The position numbers were made by a program, and so were the translations under genes. From the NCBI GenBank assembly GCA_002440975.1, contig DJWN01000051.1:1834-65833 (forward strand): a stretch of 64,000 bases of DNA. The letters run 5' to 3'. Under the pieces are notes generated by a model that had not been told where the DNA came from, made no database searches, and saw nothing but the letters and a program-made list of their open reading frames with translations. Below, one piece after another: positions 1 to 9,340 of the stretch; the first letter of the stretch is position 1, and each line of letters starts with the position of its first letter. Origin of the DNA: Bacteroidales bacterium UBA6229. Lineage in GTDB: Bacteria > Bacteroidota > Bacteroidia > Bacteroidales > F082.

Positions 1-1037
1 CCCATCATATGACCCAGGCCGTGTGGCAGAAACAAGGTGTGTGCGCCGGCAGCAACAGCATCATCGGTATTGCCTTTCATCAGCCCAAGATTTTTGAGCC
101 CATCGGTAATGATGCGTGCAGCCAGAAAATGCACTTCGCGGTAGGTGATTCCGGGTTTGATGGCAGCGATGGTATCCAGATTGGCTTTGAGTACAATCTC
201 ATAAATCTCTTTTTGACGTGTGCTGAATTTTCCGCCCACAGGTGTTGTACGCGTGATGTCGCTGGCATACAAGGTCTGTGTTTCTGTTCCGGCATCCACT
301 ACCAGCATCCGGCCTTCTTTGAGGACGTTGTGGTGGTGGTGATTATGAAGGGTTTGTCCGTCAACACTCAGGATTACAGGAAAGGAAACAGGGCCGCCAT
401 GTGCCAGCGCAATGCCTTCGATGGTACCTGCAATTTCCTGTTCGATCATGCCGGGCTTTGCCATTTTCATGGCTGTGGTGTGCATCAGCCAGGCGATATC
501 TACGGCTTTTTCGATCTCGGCTACTTCTATATCCGATTTTATTTCTTTGTGTTTTACAACTGCCTTGATCAGCGGGAGGCTGGCTTTGGCTTTTACTTCT
601 GTGGCGGGGATATTAAGTAGCTGACCTAGTGTGATCATCATCGAACCACGATAAGGCGGCAGATAATGAATGGTACGGCCGGCTTTGCTTGCTTTTGCAA
701 GGTAATCCTCAAGTTTTGAATAGGAATAGGTTTCGCCGATACCTACTTTTGCAGCTTGTTCTTTTATCGATGGTTGGGGCCCCATCCAGATGATGTCGTC
801 AATGTCAACATCATCGCCAAAGATGATCTCATTGCCATTTTCAAAGTCTATCACGCCGGCAAAACCAGGGTGATTGAGGCCAAAGAAATAGGAGAAATGG
901 CTGTCCTGGCGATAAGCATAAGTGTTGGCAGGATAGTTAAATGCAGCTTCCTGATTGGCCATGAAAATTGCCAGGCCCTTGCTGAGTTCTTGTTTGAGTT
1001 TGAAACGCCTTTCGGCATACACTTCTTTCTGAAACAT
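1..1037 (-). CDS. Xaa-Pro aminopeptidase (M24 family), 3' part outside window
   Basis: My translation of the complementary strand gives an open frame that starts at an ATG at 1037 (MFQKEVYAERRFKLKQEL) and is still open at base 1. It has a creatinase-type N-terminal domain with YRQDSHFSYFFGLNHPG, followed by the pita-bread catalytic domain. Visible metal-site residues are the two Asp of VVDAGTETQTLYASDITRT and the His of LPHGLGHMMG at the window edge. The two glutamate ligands must lie outside. Family members remove an N-terminal residue in front of proline and are cytoplasmic metalloenzymes. Only 17 bases separate it from the next, paralogous peptidase on the same strand, so the two are probably co-transcribed, with the paralogue upstream. 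Family assignment is firm; substrate preference is not readable. Confidence 0.9.
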   Translation of the reverse strand, partial: MFQKEVYAERRFKLKQELSKGLAIFMANQEAAFNYPANTYAYRQDSHFSYFFGLNHPGFAGVIDFENGNEIIFGDDVDIDDIIWMGPQPSIKEQAAKVGIGETYSYSKLEDYLAKASKAGRTIHYLPPYRGSMMITLGQLLNIPATEVKAKASLPLIKAVVKHKEIKSDIEVAEIEKAVDIAWLMHTTAMKMAKPGMIEQEIAGTIEGIALAHGGPVSFPVILSVDGQTLHNHHHHNVLKEGRMLVVDAGTETQTLYASDITRTTPVGGKFSTRQKEIYEIVLKANLDTIAAIKPGITYREVHFLAARIITDGLKNLGLMKGNTDDAVAAGAHTLFLPHGLGHMM

Positions 1038-1054
1038 ATTTCGGTATTTTTAGA

Positions 1055-2350
1055 TTAATAATTATGTTGCATAAGTTCTTCTATTTCATCTGCTTCAACA
1101 GGGATATCTGCCATCAGATCAACGGGTTCTGAATTGGTGACAAGTATGTCATTTTCGAGCCGGATGCCAATTTTTTCATCCCGGATGTAAATGCCCGGTT
1201 CGCAGGTGATAATCATTCCCGCCTTTAGGGGTTGATGCCTGAGCCCCGGATCATGCACGTCCAGCCCTATATGATGTGCCACGCCATGCATCAGGTATTT
1301 CTGGTAAAGGGGCGATTCTGGATGCTGATTTTCTACTTCTTCTGCAGTGAACAGGCCCAGCCCGATCATTTCCTCTTCCATCATTTTCCAGGTAGCTTTG
1401 TTGATCTGATCAATAGTACTGCCTGGCACATACAGTTTAATGGCTTTTTTTAGAACACGCAAAACGGCGTTGTAACAGGCTTTTTGGCGTTCAGAAAACT
1501 TCCCGTTCACAGGAATGGTACGGCTCATATCAGCCGCATAGTTGGCATATTCAGCACCAAAATCAAACAAGAGCAAATCGCCTGTCTCAAGTTTGTGCTC
1601 GTTTTCGGTATAGTGCAACACACAGCTGTTGATGCCGCCAGCAATAATAGGAGCGTAGGCATGGCCCGTAGCTCTGTTGATGGTAAATTCATGATCAATC
1701 TCGGCCTGCACTTCAAATTCATACTTTTCGGGTTTCACAAATTTTAAAACCCTTCGGAATGCTTTTCCGGTGATAGCGGCAGCTTTGCGGATGAGTTCAA
1801 TTTCTGTATCGGATTTTACCACACGCAAGCCTTCGAGCAGCGGGGCAGCACGCATATAAGTGTGCAGGGGATATGCTGCTTTGATTTTTTCAGCGATCAA
1901 TTTGTTATTATCTGCAATGGCTGTATGAAACTTTGGATATTCGTTTTGATTCAGATATACTGCCTGTGCGCTGTGCATCAGCTCGCGCAAAGTGGCTTCG
2001 AATTGATCATCTTTTCTTATTGTTTTTACACCACTTATATATATAGCCTCTTGTTGATTGAGCATATGTCCTTCCCAGGTGGCTTTTACCGGATTGTAGG
2101 CTTCGATAAACAGCACTTCGCGAAGTTCTGGTATAGGGCAGTCAGGATAAAGTATCATAAATGCATTTTCGGCTTCGATGCCGGTGAGATAATAAAAGTC
2201 GGATTGTTGCCGGTAAAGGAAAAACTGATCGCCATTTCGTGGCATTTTAGCGGCAGCAGCAAACACTGCCAGACTATCCTTGGGTAAAAGGCCGGAAAAC
2301 TTTTTTCTGTTATGTTTGAAAAAGGTATTGGAAATTAGAGGATAACGCAT
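1055..2350 (-). CDS. pepP: Xaa-Pro aminopeptidase (aminopeptidase P, M24B)
   Basis: This is a complete 431-residue protein. Residues 1 to about 130 form the creatinase N-terminal domain (FFLYRQQSDFYYLTGIEAE) and the rest is the pita-bread fold. The five metal ligands can be placed: the two Asp in LLFDFGAEYANYAADMSRT, the His in HGVAHHIGLDVHDPG, the Glu in MIITCEPGIYI and the Glu in GIRLENDILV. Length is normal for aminopeptidase P (about 430-440). It cleaves N-terminal residues before proline in the cytoplasm. It is the promoter-proximal member of a tandem pair with the gene ending at base 1, and it is transcribed divergently from sdhC. The pepP symbol is by family; the tandem paralogue makes exact orthology uncertain. 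Confidence 0.92.
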   Translation of the reverse strand: MRYPLISNTFFKHNRKKFSGLLPKDSLAVFAAAAKMPRNGDQFFLYRQQSDFYYLTGIEAENAFMILYPDCPIPELREVLFIEAYNPVKATWEGHMLNQQEAIYISGVKTIRKDDQFEATLRELMHSAQAVYLNQNEYPKFHTAIADNNKLIAEKIKAAYPLHTYMRAAPLLEGLRVVKSDTEIELIRKAAAITGKAFRRVLKFVKPEKYEFEVQAEIDHEFTINRATGHAYAPIIAGGINSCVLHYTENEHKLETGDLLLFDFGAEYANYAADMSRTIPVNGKFSERQKACYNAVLRVLKKAIKLYVPGSTIDQINKATWKMMEEEMIGLGLFTAEEVENQHPESPLYQKYLMHGVAHHIGLDVHDPGLRHQPLKAGMIITCEPGIYIRDEKIGIRLENDILVTNSEPVDLMADIPVEADEIEELMQHNY

Positions 2351-2422
2351 CAGTGATAAATTAGAATCTGTCTAAATAAAAAGTTTCGGGAATTTTCATA
2401 TTTACAAAAGCAAATATATCCC

Positions 2423-2430
2423 TACATTTG
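2423..2430 (+). promoter_or_regulatory. -7 box of the sdhCAB promoter
   Basis: TACATTTG matches the Bacteroidota -7 consensus TAnnTTTG and lies 83 bases before the sdhC start. No clean TTG is found at the -33 spacing (TTT at 2401-2403 is the closest), so this is a partial match only. Confidence 0.5.
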
Positions 2431-2513
2431 TTAACTCAACTTCACAAAGGTAGTTTTTTTACCTTTTTGACCAAAATGAATGGTTCATTTGTTTTTCAAC
2501 CAAACAAAGCATT

Positions 2514-3185
2514 ATGAGCAAAACTGTAACGTATTCATCTGTCGCCAAAAAGATTATTATGTCGCTGGCAGGCTTGTTCCTGACCAGTTTTTTGGTTGTT
2601 CATTTACTGATTAATTTGTTGATCCTTTTCGACAAAAGCCTTGAGTTGTTTAATCAGGCAGCTCATTTCATGGCCACAAACCCATTGATACAGACATTTC
2701 AGTATGTGCTGTTTTTTGGGTTTATCCTTCACATCATTCTGGGTGTGGTGTTACAAATCCAAAACTGGGTAGCGCGACCGGTTCGATATGAGCGGAAAGG
2801 CTCCTCGGAGCAGTCATACTTTTCGAAGTTTATGATTCATACCGGAGCCATAATTTTCATCTTTCTGATCATTCACTTCGCTAATTTTTTTGTAAAGGCA
2901 AAGTTTGGTCATATCGATTCCATCACCTACGATTCAGGCACGTATGAGAATCTGGGGCAGTTGGTGGTTATGCTTTTCAGCGATGGGGGCTATGTGATTT
3001 TTTATGTAATTGCAATCCTGTTGCTGGGTTTTCACCTGGAGCATGGCTTTCAATCGGCTTTTCAGTCGCTCGGATTGAATCATTCGCGCTACACACCTTT
3101 TATCAAAGGTCTGGGCACAGTGTTTTCCATTCTGGTAACGCTCGGATTTATTGCAATTCCTCTGGTTATTTACTTCTCCTTCTAA
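2514..3185 (+). CDS. sdhC: Succinate dehydrogenase/fumarate reductase cytochrome b558 subunit
   Basis: A 223-residue integral membrane protein with five predicted transmembrane segments (about 14-36, 60-83, 108-128, 158-180 and 197-222). Histidines sit inside helices one to four (LVVHLL, ILHIIL, LIIHFANFF, GFHLEHGF), as expected for the di-haem anchor of type B succinate:menaquinone oxidoreductases. It anchors SdhA and SdhB to the inner membrane and exchanges electrons with menaquinone. It is the first gene of a three-gene operon, with sdhA starting 12 bases after its stop. The single large anchor, rather than separate SdhC and SdhD, is the type B hallmark. Direction of catalysis in vivo (succinate oxidation or fumarate reduction) cannot be told from sequence. 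Confidence 0.95.
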   Translation: MSKTVTYSSVAKKIIMSLAGLFLTSFLVVHLLINLLILFDKSLELFNQAAHFMATNPLIQTFQYVLFFGFILHIILGVVLQIQNWVARPVRYERKGSSEQSYFSKFMIHTGAIIFIFLIIHFANFFVKAKFGHIDSITYDSGTYENLGQLVVMLFSDGGYVIFYVIAILLLGFHLEHGFQSAFQSLGLNHSRYTPFIKGLGTVFSILVTLGFIAIPLVIYFSF

Positions 3186-3197
3186 GCAGATACAGCT

Positions 3198-5138
3198 ATG
3201 GCAAAATTAGACGCAAAAATACCTCAGGGTCCTTTAGCAGAGAAATGGACAAATTATAAAGCTCATCAAAATCTTGTGAATCCGTCCAACAAACGCCGAC
3301 TTGATATTATTGTGGTTGGCACCGGATTGGCCGGAGCATCGGCAGCAGCCAGCTTTGGCGAGATGGGTTTCAATGTAAAAGTATTTGGCATTCACGACAG
3401 CCCGCGGCGTGCGCACAGTATTGCCGCACAGGGCGGAATCAATGCGGCCAAAAACTATCCCAACGATGGCGACAGCATCTATCGTTTGTTTTATGATACC
3501 ATTAAAGGTGGCGACTATCGTGCCCGCGAAGCCAATGTTTATCGGCTGGCCGAGGTGAGCAACAATATTATCGACCAGTGTGTGGCACAAGGAGTGCCTT
3601 TTGCGCGTGAATATGGAGGCTTGTTAGATAATCGTTCTTTTGGCGGTGCGCAGGTTTCACGTACTTTTTATGCCCGCGGACAAACCGGACAGCAGCTTTT
3701 GCTGGGTGCCTACAGTGCGTTGAGCAAGGAAATCAAAAAGGGAAGCGTGAAAATGTTTATGCGTCGCGAAATGCTCGAACTGGTTGTGATAGAAGGCCGT
3801 GCCCGTGGTATTATCGTCAGGAATCTGATCACTGGCGAGATAGAACGTCACAGTGCTCATGCAGTGGTTATTGCTACGGGCGGCTATAGCAATGTCTTTT
3901 TCCTTTCGACCAATGCGATGGCTTCCAACGGAAGTGCCGCCTGGAAAGTATATAAGAAAGGGGCTTTCTTTGGCAATCCCTCTTTCACGCAGATTCATCC
4001 TACCTGTATTCCGGTGCATGGAGATTACCAAAGCAAGCTCACTTTGATGAGCGAAAGTTTGCGTAACGATGGCCGCATCTGGGTGCCTAAGCATAAAGAT
4101 GATGCCGAAAAGATTCAAAAGGGACAGCTCAAACCAACAGAAATCCCGGAAGACCGCCGCGATTATTATCTTGAGCGGCGTTATCCTGCTTTTGGAAATC
4201 TGGTGCCTCGCGATGTGGCCTCCCGGGCTGCCAAAGAACGCTGTGATGCGGGTTATGGTGTTGGTTCAACCGGATTGGCTGTGTATCTTGATTTTGAAGA
4301 TGCCATCAAAAGGCTGGGCAAACATGTGATAGAGGCACGTTATGGAAACCTTTTCCAGATGTATGAAAAGATTGTGGATGAAAATCCTTATGAAACTCCT
4401 ATGATGATCTATCCTGCCGTGCATTATACTATGGGCGGCATCTGGGTGGATTATGAGTTGCAGACGACGATTCCGGGCTTGTTTGCTGCCGGTGAAGCAA
4501 ATTTCTCTGATCATGGTGCTAATCGTTTGGGGGCCTCGGCTTTGATGCAGGGTCTTTCGGATGGTTATTTTGTGTTGCCTTATACCATTCAGAATTATCT
4601 CGCCGATCAAATCCGGGTGCCACGTTTTGATACTAATCTCCCTGAATTTGAACAGGCAGAAAAAGAAGCAAAAGAGCGAATTGAAAAACTGCTTTCGATC
4701 AATGGCACAGATACCGTTGACACCTTTCATCGGAGGTTAGGCCTGATCATGTGGGATCATGTTGGGATGGGCAGAAACAAAGAAGGTCTGGAGGAAGCAA
4801 TTCAAATGATTCAGGAGCTTCGTGCAGAATTTTGGAAGAACGTACGTGTGCCAGGCAAGAATGAGATGGTGAATCCCGAACTGGAGAAAGCTTTACGACT
4901 TGCTGACTATATGGAGCTTGGCGAGCTGATGGCTCGTGATGCCTTGCTACGCGAAGAAAGCTGTGGCGGTCATTTCCGCGAAGAACATCAAACCGAAGAG
5001 GGTGAAGCCTTGCGCGATGATGAAAATTTCACTTATGTATCAGCCTGGGAATTTACAGGTGACGACAAAGAACCCAAACTGAACAAGGAACCGCTTGTGT
5101 TTGAGTTTATCGAAGTGAAACAACGAAACTATAAATAA
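3198..5138 (+). CDS. sdhA: Succinate dehydrogenase/fumarate reductase flavoprotein subunit
   Basis: A 646-residue flavoprotein. The Rossmann motif [16 protein letters not shown] is near residues 36-51, and the FAD-attachment region [20 protein letters not shown] follows near residue 71. The late motif [13 protein letters not shown] is also present. It oxidises succinate to fumarate, or the reverse, at covalently bound FAD and passes electrons to SdhB. Length suits the Bacteroidota/epsilonproteobacterial type B enzyme, slightly longer than the E. coli SdhA of about 590. It is the middle gene of sdhCAB, 30 bases before sdhB. Nothing is truncated. Confidence 0.96.
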   Translation: MAKLDAKIPQGPLAEKWTNYKAHQNLVNPSNKRRLDIIVVGTGLAGASAAASFGEMGFNVKVFGIHDSPRRAHSIAAQGGINAAKNYPNDGDSIYRLFYDTIKGGDYRAREANVYRLAEVSNNIIDQCVAQGVPFAREYGGLLDNRSFGGAQVSRTFYARGQTGQQLLLGAYSALSKEIKKGSVKMFMRREMLELVVIEGRARGIIVRNLITGEIERHSAHAVVIATGGYSNVFFLSTNAMASNGSAAWKVYKKGAFFGNPSFTQIHPTCIPVHGDYQSKLTLMSESLRNDGRIWVPKHKDDAEKIQKGQLKPTEIPEDRRDYYLERRYPAFGNLVPRDVASRAAKERCDAGYGVGSTGLAVYLDFEDAIKRLGKHVIEARYGNLFQMYEKIVDENPYETPMMIYPAVHYTMGGIWVDYELQTTIPGLFAAGEANFSDHGANRLGASALMQGLSDGYFVLPYTIQNYLADQIRVPRFDTNLPEFEQAEKEAKERIEKLLSINGTDTVDTFHRRLGLIMWDHVGMGRNKEGLEEAIQMIQELRAEFWKNVRVPGKNEMVNPELEKALRLADYMELGELMARDALLREESCGGHFREEHQTEEGEALRDDENFTYVSAWEFTGDDKEPKLNKEPLVFEFIEVKQRNYK

Positions 5139-5168
5139 GCCTATTATTCATCACAAAAACTGCAAAAA

Positions 5169-5921
5169 ATGGATTTAACACTTAAGATCTGGAGACAAGC
5201 TACGGCCAGTGAAAAAGGTAAGTTTGTTGAATACCAGGTTCATAATATCTCTGCTGATGCTTCTTTTCTGGAGATGCTTGATGTTTTAAACGAAGAACTC
5301 GTTAGAAAAGGAGAAGATCCGGTTGCCTTTGATCACGATTGCCGAGAAGGTATTTGCGGAGCCTGCAGCCTTTACATCAACGGAAGACCTCACGGGCCCG
5401 ACAAAGGCATCACCACTTGTCAGATGCATATGCGTCGGTTCAAAGATGGTGAAACCATTGTGATAGAACCCTGGCGGGCCAAGCCTTTTCCGGTTATCAA
5501 AGATTTGATGGTGGATCGTACGGCTTTTGACGAAATCATCCAGGCGGGTGGATATGTTTCGATCAACACTGGCGGTGTGCCCGATGCCAATGCCATCCCC
5601 ATTCCAAAACGTGATGCTGATACTGCAATGGATGCTGCGGCCTGTATTGGTTGCGGTGCCTGTGTGGCTGCCTGCAAAAATGCCAGTGCCATGCTTTTTG
5701 TTGCTGCTAAAGTATCGCAGCTTGCCGTATTGCCCCAAGGAAAAATAGAAGCTCGTGAACGTGTTCAAAATATGGTGGCAAAAATGGACGAGCTGGGCTT
5801 TGGAAACTGCACCAACACCTACGCCTGTGAAGCAGAGTGTCCGAAAGAAATTTCTGTATCGCATATTGCGCGCATGAACAGAGAATACCTCTCTGCCAAG
5901 CTGTTAAGCCAGAAAAAATAG
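5169..5921 (+). CDS. sdhB: Succinate dehydrogenase/fumarate reductase iron-sulfur subunit
   Basis: A 250-residue electron-transfer subunit. An N-terminal plant-type ferredoxin domain carries the [2Fe-2S] cysteines in [17 protein letters not shown] plus the Cys of TTCQMHM (about residues 57-85). The C-terminal domain has [11 protein letters not shown] (about 159-169) for the [4Fe-4S] cluster and [14 protein letters not shown] (from about 214) for the [3Fe-4S] cluster. It links the FAD of SdhA to the quinone site in SdhC. It is the last gene of the operon, followed 24 bases later by a terminator hairpin. All cluster ligands expected for the family are present. Confidence 0.96.
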   Translation: MDLTLKIWRQATASEKGKFVEYQVHNISADASFLEMLDVLNEELVRKGEDPVAFDHDCREGICGACSLYINGRPHGPDKGITTCQMHMRRFKDGETIVIEPWRAKPFPVIKDLMVDRTAFDEIIQAGGYVSINTGGVPDANAIPIPKRDADTAMDAAACIGCGACVAACKNASAMLFVAAKVSQLAVLPQGKIEARERVQNMVAKMDELGFGNCTNTYACEAECPKEISVSHIARMNREYLSAKLLSQKK

Positions 5922-5944
5922 CTTGTTTTAATTTTTATTTGAAA

Positions 5945-5969
5945 AGTCGGCTTGGTCCGGCTTTTTTTA
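5945..5969 (+). terminator. Rho-independent terminator of sdhCAB
   Basis: AGTCGG (5945-5950) pairs with CCGGCT (5957-5962) around a 6-base loop, with one G-U pair, and is followed by a run of seven T. The T-run overlaps the stop codon of the convergent gene. Confidence 0.75.
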
Positions 5970-6560
5970 TTCAAATAAAATCAGTTTGATTCCGAGGGCT
6001 AAGCTGAAAATATCACCTAAGCCTACCTCTCGTGAGTTGATAAAATAGGTTACATACATCTCGTTTGTGGTAGTGGCCAAATAAAATTCCATTCCACGAA
6101 TGCGTTTTTCGGGCGAAAACTTTTTATGCAAACTGAGGCCTAAATCAAAATGAAGCCTGAAAGCATTTGGAGCATAATAGCCTTCGGGAAAGTGTTTTGG
6201 CAAGCGTACAAAAGTGCGATCGTTGTCAGCTATTTGGCGACTCACAGCAAAACTTGTAAAGGGTTTAAGATTCAAGGCATCATTTAGGCCAAAATTAAAA
6301 GGCCTGTAATTGAGACGAACAACAATATTGTGAATGGCTTTTCCGGTTCGATAGGCAGGCGAAAAACCATAGATGGCATCCAAAGCAAGGCTGTTAGCAG
6401 GATTGAGGTAATATCCGGCTCCGGCGGACAAGGCTCCGATGTTTCCGGCAAATTGCAGGTTGATATAATCGGGAATGATGCCACGCGTTTTTTCCTGTGC
6501 GAAAGCTTTTCCGCCAAGCAATAAAAGTAAAAGCACAATCAGGATAAGTATTTTCTTCAT
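5967..6560 (-). CDS. Putative outer-membrane beta-barrel protein
   Basis: A 197-residue protein with a clear signal peptide (MKKILILIVLLLLLLGGKAFAQ, cleavage about after residue 21). The remainder alternates short polar and aromatic/hydrophobic strands and glycines (NIGALSAGAGYYLNP, FRLHFDLGLSLHKKF, IFSLALGIKLILFE) and ends in an aromatic-acidic tail, all typical of small 8-strand outer-membrane barrels. I do not recognise a specific family. Its ATG overlaps the stop of the upstream metallophosphoesterase lipoprotein by four bases (ATGA), implying translational coupling. The likely location is the outer membrane; function is unknown. Confidence 0.75.
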   Translation of the reverse strand: MKKILILIVLLLLLLGGKAFAQEKTRGIIPDYINLQFAGNIGALSAGAGYYLNPANSLALDAIYGFSPAYRTGKAIHNIVVRLNYRPFNFGLNDALNLKPFTSFAVSRQIADNDRTFVRLPKHFPEGYYAPNAFRLHFDLGLSLHKKFSPEKRIRGMEFYLATTTNEMYVTYFINSREVGLGDIFSLALGIKLILFE

Positions 6561-7384
6561 TCCACAAAGTTGATGGTTTCAAATAATACGGTGTCAGCCA
6601 GCACCTTCACTTTACGGTAAACATTTTTTTGTGGGGCTCCGATCACCAGATTAGGCCCGATGCTAATTTCATCAGGTAGTGTGTCGTTTTTATACTCATA
6701 AGGATCATGATGGTGGCCATGAATGCTTAAACTCACCTTAAAATCATTCATCAGCAGGTTGTAAACATAGAAATAGGATAGAAAAAATTGGTCTGTCCAC
6801 GGAGGAATGTGGGCAATCACAAATACGTGCGTAAATTGGTCACGATCAATTAGTTCATTACGAAGCCAGCGGAAGTCGGGTTCGGCAAAATTGAGCTCCC
6901 AAACCACATTATTAAAAAAGATAAACTTGCAGTTGTTGTATATGAAGCTGTAATTTTCGGGTCCAAACATATCAGCATATATTGAGCGACCGTTGGTCAG
7001 CAAATCATGATTACCAATCACCGTAAAATAGGGTGTTTCAAGATTCTCCATCAAATCCTGAAAGATATCATATTCTTTGATCAGGCCTCCATCGGTCATA
7101 TCACCTCCATGAATCAGAAAGTCGGCCGACTGATGCTTATTGATGTGTTCGATAGCGTTTTGCAATTCGTCATAAAACAAGTGATTATCAGAGATTAGTG
7201 TAAACTCAAATGGTTTAAAATCAGGGGAATCAGAATTTGCTAAAAGTTTTTCCAGATTTTGTTCTGTGGTATTTTTTCGCCAATTGGGAACATAGGCCGA
7301 GTAAGGTGAGAACTCAAATAGTTTGTCGCACGAAACCATCAGCAAGGTAAAAAGTAGTAGGATTAGTGGTTTTTTAAAAAACAT
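6557..7384 (-). CDS. Metallophosphoesterase lipoprotein (calcineurin-like)
   Basis: A 275-residue protein. The signal peptide ends in a lipobox (LLMVSC, Cys about residue 19), so it should be a lipoprotein. The phosphoesterase core is complete for the visible motifs: SDNH (about residue 64, D-x-H), GGDMTDGG, GNHD, a later isolated H in VIAHIPP, and IHGHHHD near residue 225. These bind a di-metal centre that hydrolyses phosphoester bonds. Substrate cannot be inferred. It is the first gene of a two-gene unit with the small barrel protein that overlaps its stop codon, which suggests a joint envelope function. Confidence 0.85.
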   Translation of the reverse strand: MFFKKPLILLLFTLLMVSCDKLFEFSPYSAYVPNWRKNTTEQNLEKLLANSDSPDFKPFEFTLISDNHLFYDELQNAIEHINKHQSADFLIHGGDMTDGGLIKEYDIFQDLMENLETPYFTVIGNHDLLTNGRSIYADMFGPENYSFIYNNCKFIFFNNVVWELNFAEPDFRWLRNELIDRDQFTHVFVIAHIPPWTDQFFLSYFYVYNLLMNDFKVSLSIHGHHHDPYEYKNDTLPDEISIGPNLVIGAPQKNVYRKVKVLADTVLFETINFVE

Positions 7385-7552
7385 GGATACCTTAAAATTA
7401 GCCAGTAAAATTAAGTATTTTGGCTGTAACTGAGAATAAGTATGCTCAAATTTGCTTAAAACGCTATGGATTTTGAAGAGCTTTTCAACAAAGTATTGAT
7501 TTTTCTGTTATTAATGCTGGAGCACTGATAGCATATTCAGTGATTTTTTTTC

Positions 7553-7984
7553 ATGCAGATCAGGAATATCAGTTATAACGACAAAAAAGTGAAAAGTGAA
7601 ATTGCACAATTGGTAGGAGAGCCATTTGGCTGGCTTGAGCGTTTCAGAATGGGGGGTAATGGTTCGCCGCGTTTCAATTTAATCAGGGCAAGCGTCCCGA
7701 TTGAAGCCTTGTTGGCTGTTGATAACCGCAGGTGGCATTGTAATATAGAGTTGCGTCCTGCCGGAATTTTACTTTCCTTTCGGTCGCGCCTCGAAACCTA
7801 TGCCTGGATAGTTCCATATCGTAGTTTGTACCTGCATAAATCGGAGGGCTATCTCACTTTGCATTCCACTCAGTATTTTGTTCGTTTGATGTGGGACGAT
7901 TATAATAAAAGTACACAAAAGTTTTTAGCTAAACTACTTACATTCAAAGCTCAAGCTCAAAGCGAAGAGGCTATGCCAGCCTGA
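7553..7984 (+). CDS. Conserved hypothetical protein
   Basis: A 143-residue soluble protein with no signal peptide or membrane segment. It shows an alternating strand pattern (RASVPIEALLAVD, WHCNIELRPAGILLSFRS, YAWIVPYRSLYLHKSEGYLTLH) followed by a helix (DDYNKSTQKFLAKLLTFKAQAQ), which resembles a small beta-barrel/PH-like fold, though this is only a visual impression. I do not recognise the family. It stands alone, 63 bases before holB, which has its own -7 box. Codon use looks like that of its neighbours. Confidence 0.7.
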   Translation: MQIRNISYNDKKVKSEIAQLVGEPFGWLERFRMGGNGSPRFNLIRASVPIEALLAVDNRRWHCNIELRPAGILLSFRSRLETYAWIVPYRSLYLHKSEGYLTLHSTQYFVRLMWDDYNKSTQKFLAKLLTFKAQAQSEEAMPA

Positions 7985-8021
7985 GATGAAACGCTATGGT
8001 ACACGGCAAAAGATAAAAGTG

Positions 8022-8029
8022 TAATTTTG
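8022..8029 (+). promoter_or_regulatory. -7 box before holB
   Basis: TAATTTTG fits TAnnTTTG and lies 18 bases before the holB start. No TTG is visible at the proper -33 distance. Confidence 0.4.
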
Positions 8030-8047
8030 GCATACAAATGATTCTGT

Positions 8048-9196
8048 ATGCTTTTTTCGCAGATAATTGGTCAACAATCGGTTAAACAAAAACTGATCCA
8101 GTCGGTTCAACAAAACAGGGTAAGTCATGCGCAGCTTTTTATAGGAAGGTCAGGCTCTGGAAGTTTGTCTTTGGCATTGGCTTATGCGCAGTATATCAAT
8201 TGCAAAGATCGCTCCGATAAGGATAGCTGTGGTGTGTGTCCGTCTTGTGTGAAGATGCAAAAGTTGGCGCATCCCGATTTGCATTTTGTGTTTCCTACCA
8301 CCACCACTAAGAAGGTGAAAAAAGATCCCGAATCGGAACTATTTATGGAAGAATGGCGTTCGTTTTTGAGCAAAAACAAAGGCTATGGAAGCGATCAGGA
8401 TTGGTACGAACACCTTGATGTGGAGAACAAACAGGGAACTATTTTTGTACGCGATGCCAGTACCATCATGCGCAAGTTAAGCCTTAAGTCGTACGAAGCC
8501 GAATACAAGGTGATGATTATCTGGATGGCCGAAAAGCTGAATGCGCAAGCTGCCAACAAATTGCTCAAACTGCTTGAAGAACCACCCGAAAAAACACTTT
8601 TCATTCTTGTTGCCGAGCAAGCAGATCAGCTTTTAACCACAGTACGTTCCCGAACTTATTTGGTTAAGATACCCAAAATTGATCAGACGGATTTGACGGC
8701 GGCTGTTTGCAATACTTTTGACTGTCGTCAGGCCGATGCCCATGATGCAGTGATGATGGCTGATGGCAGCTGGCCACTGGCACAACATTACTTTAAACAT
8801 GCCCAAGACGAGAAATACAATTTTCAGGTTTTTCAGCAATGGATGCGACTGTGCTTCAAAGGGGCTATGATTGAATTGATTGACTTTGTTGATACCCTTC
8901 GTCCGTTGGGACGCGAAAAGCAAAAAGCACTGCTGGCTTATGGCTTGCAGGTTTTTCGTAATTCGCTCCTGGCAAACAACGAGCTCATGCAGCTTGTCAT
9001 GCTTCCGGAAGAAGAGAAAACATTCAATCAGAATTTTGCTCCTTTTGTGCATCATGCCAATACGCTTTCGATGGTTAGCCTGATGGAGGAAGGCATAAGG
9101 CAGATCGAGCGGAATGGTTATGCTGCACTTATCTTTATGGATATCAGCCTCAATATGATGAAACTATTGAGGGTGAAAGCAGATAAGGCCGTTTAG
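8048..9196 (+). CDS. holB: DNA polymerase III subunit delta'
   Basis: A 382-residue clamp-loader subunit. The AAA+ core begins with IGQQSVKQKLIQSV and HAQLFIGRSGSGSLSLALAYA. The Walker A lysine is missing, as is normal for the catalytically inert delta' subunit. A zinc-binding module (C-x8-C-x2-C-x2-C: CKDRSDKDSCGVCPSC, about residues 52-67) and the sensor region LLKLLEEPPEKTLFIL follow. The arginine-finger motif reads SRT instead of the canonical SRC. With DnaX and delta it loads the sliding clamp. The downstream order ricT-like, gldH, penicillin-binding protein is a familiar Bacteroidota arrangement. Confidence 0.9.
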   Translation: MLFSQIIGQQSVKQKLIQSVQQNRVSHAQLFIGRSGSGSLSLALAYAQYINCKDRSDKDSCGVCPSCVKMQKLAHPDLHFVFPTTTTKKVKKDPESELFMEEWRSFLSKNKGYGSDQDWYEHLDVENKQGTIFVRDASTIMRKLSLKSYEAEYKVMIIWMAEKLNAQAANKLLKLLEEPPEKTLFILVAEQADQLLTTVRSRTYLVKIPKIDQTDLTAAVCNTFDCRQADAHDAVMMADGSWPLAQHYFKHAQDEKYNFQVFQQWMRLCFKGAMIELIDFVDTLRPLGREKQKALLAYGLQVFRNSLLANNELMQLVMLPEEEKTFNQNFAPFVHHANTLSMVSLMEEGIRQIERNGYAALIFMDISLNMMKLLRVKADKAV

Positions 9197-9291
9197 TAAA
9201 TACGATGCAAATCGTTTAATGCATTTGATTTTTGGCAAGTCGTCAATTAAATGCTGAATTTCAACTTTCGGCTGCCTCCTCGAATTTGTTT

Positions 9292-9299
9292 TATCTTTG
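9292..9299 (+). promoter_or_regulatory. -7 box before the ricT-like gene
   Basis: TATCTTTG fits TAnnTTTG, 41 bases before the start of the PSP1-domain gene. No well-spaced TTG is seen. Confidence 0.45.
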
Positions 9300-9340
9300 C
9301 CTGACAAACTATCTGTAACTTAAACTCAATATATAATTCC

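Noticed and set aside
9..624. Plus-strand frames of 203 and 70 codons
   Set aside because: They are antisense shadows of the Xaa-Pro aminopeptidase, which alone shows family motifs.
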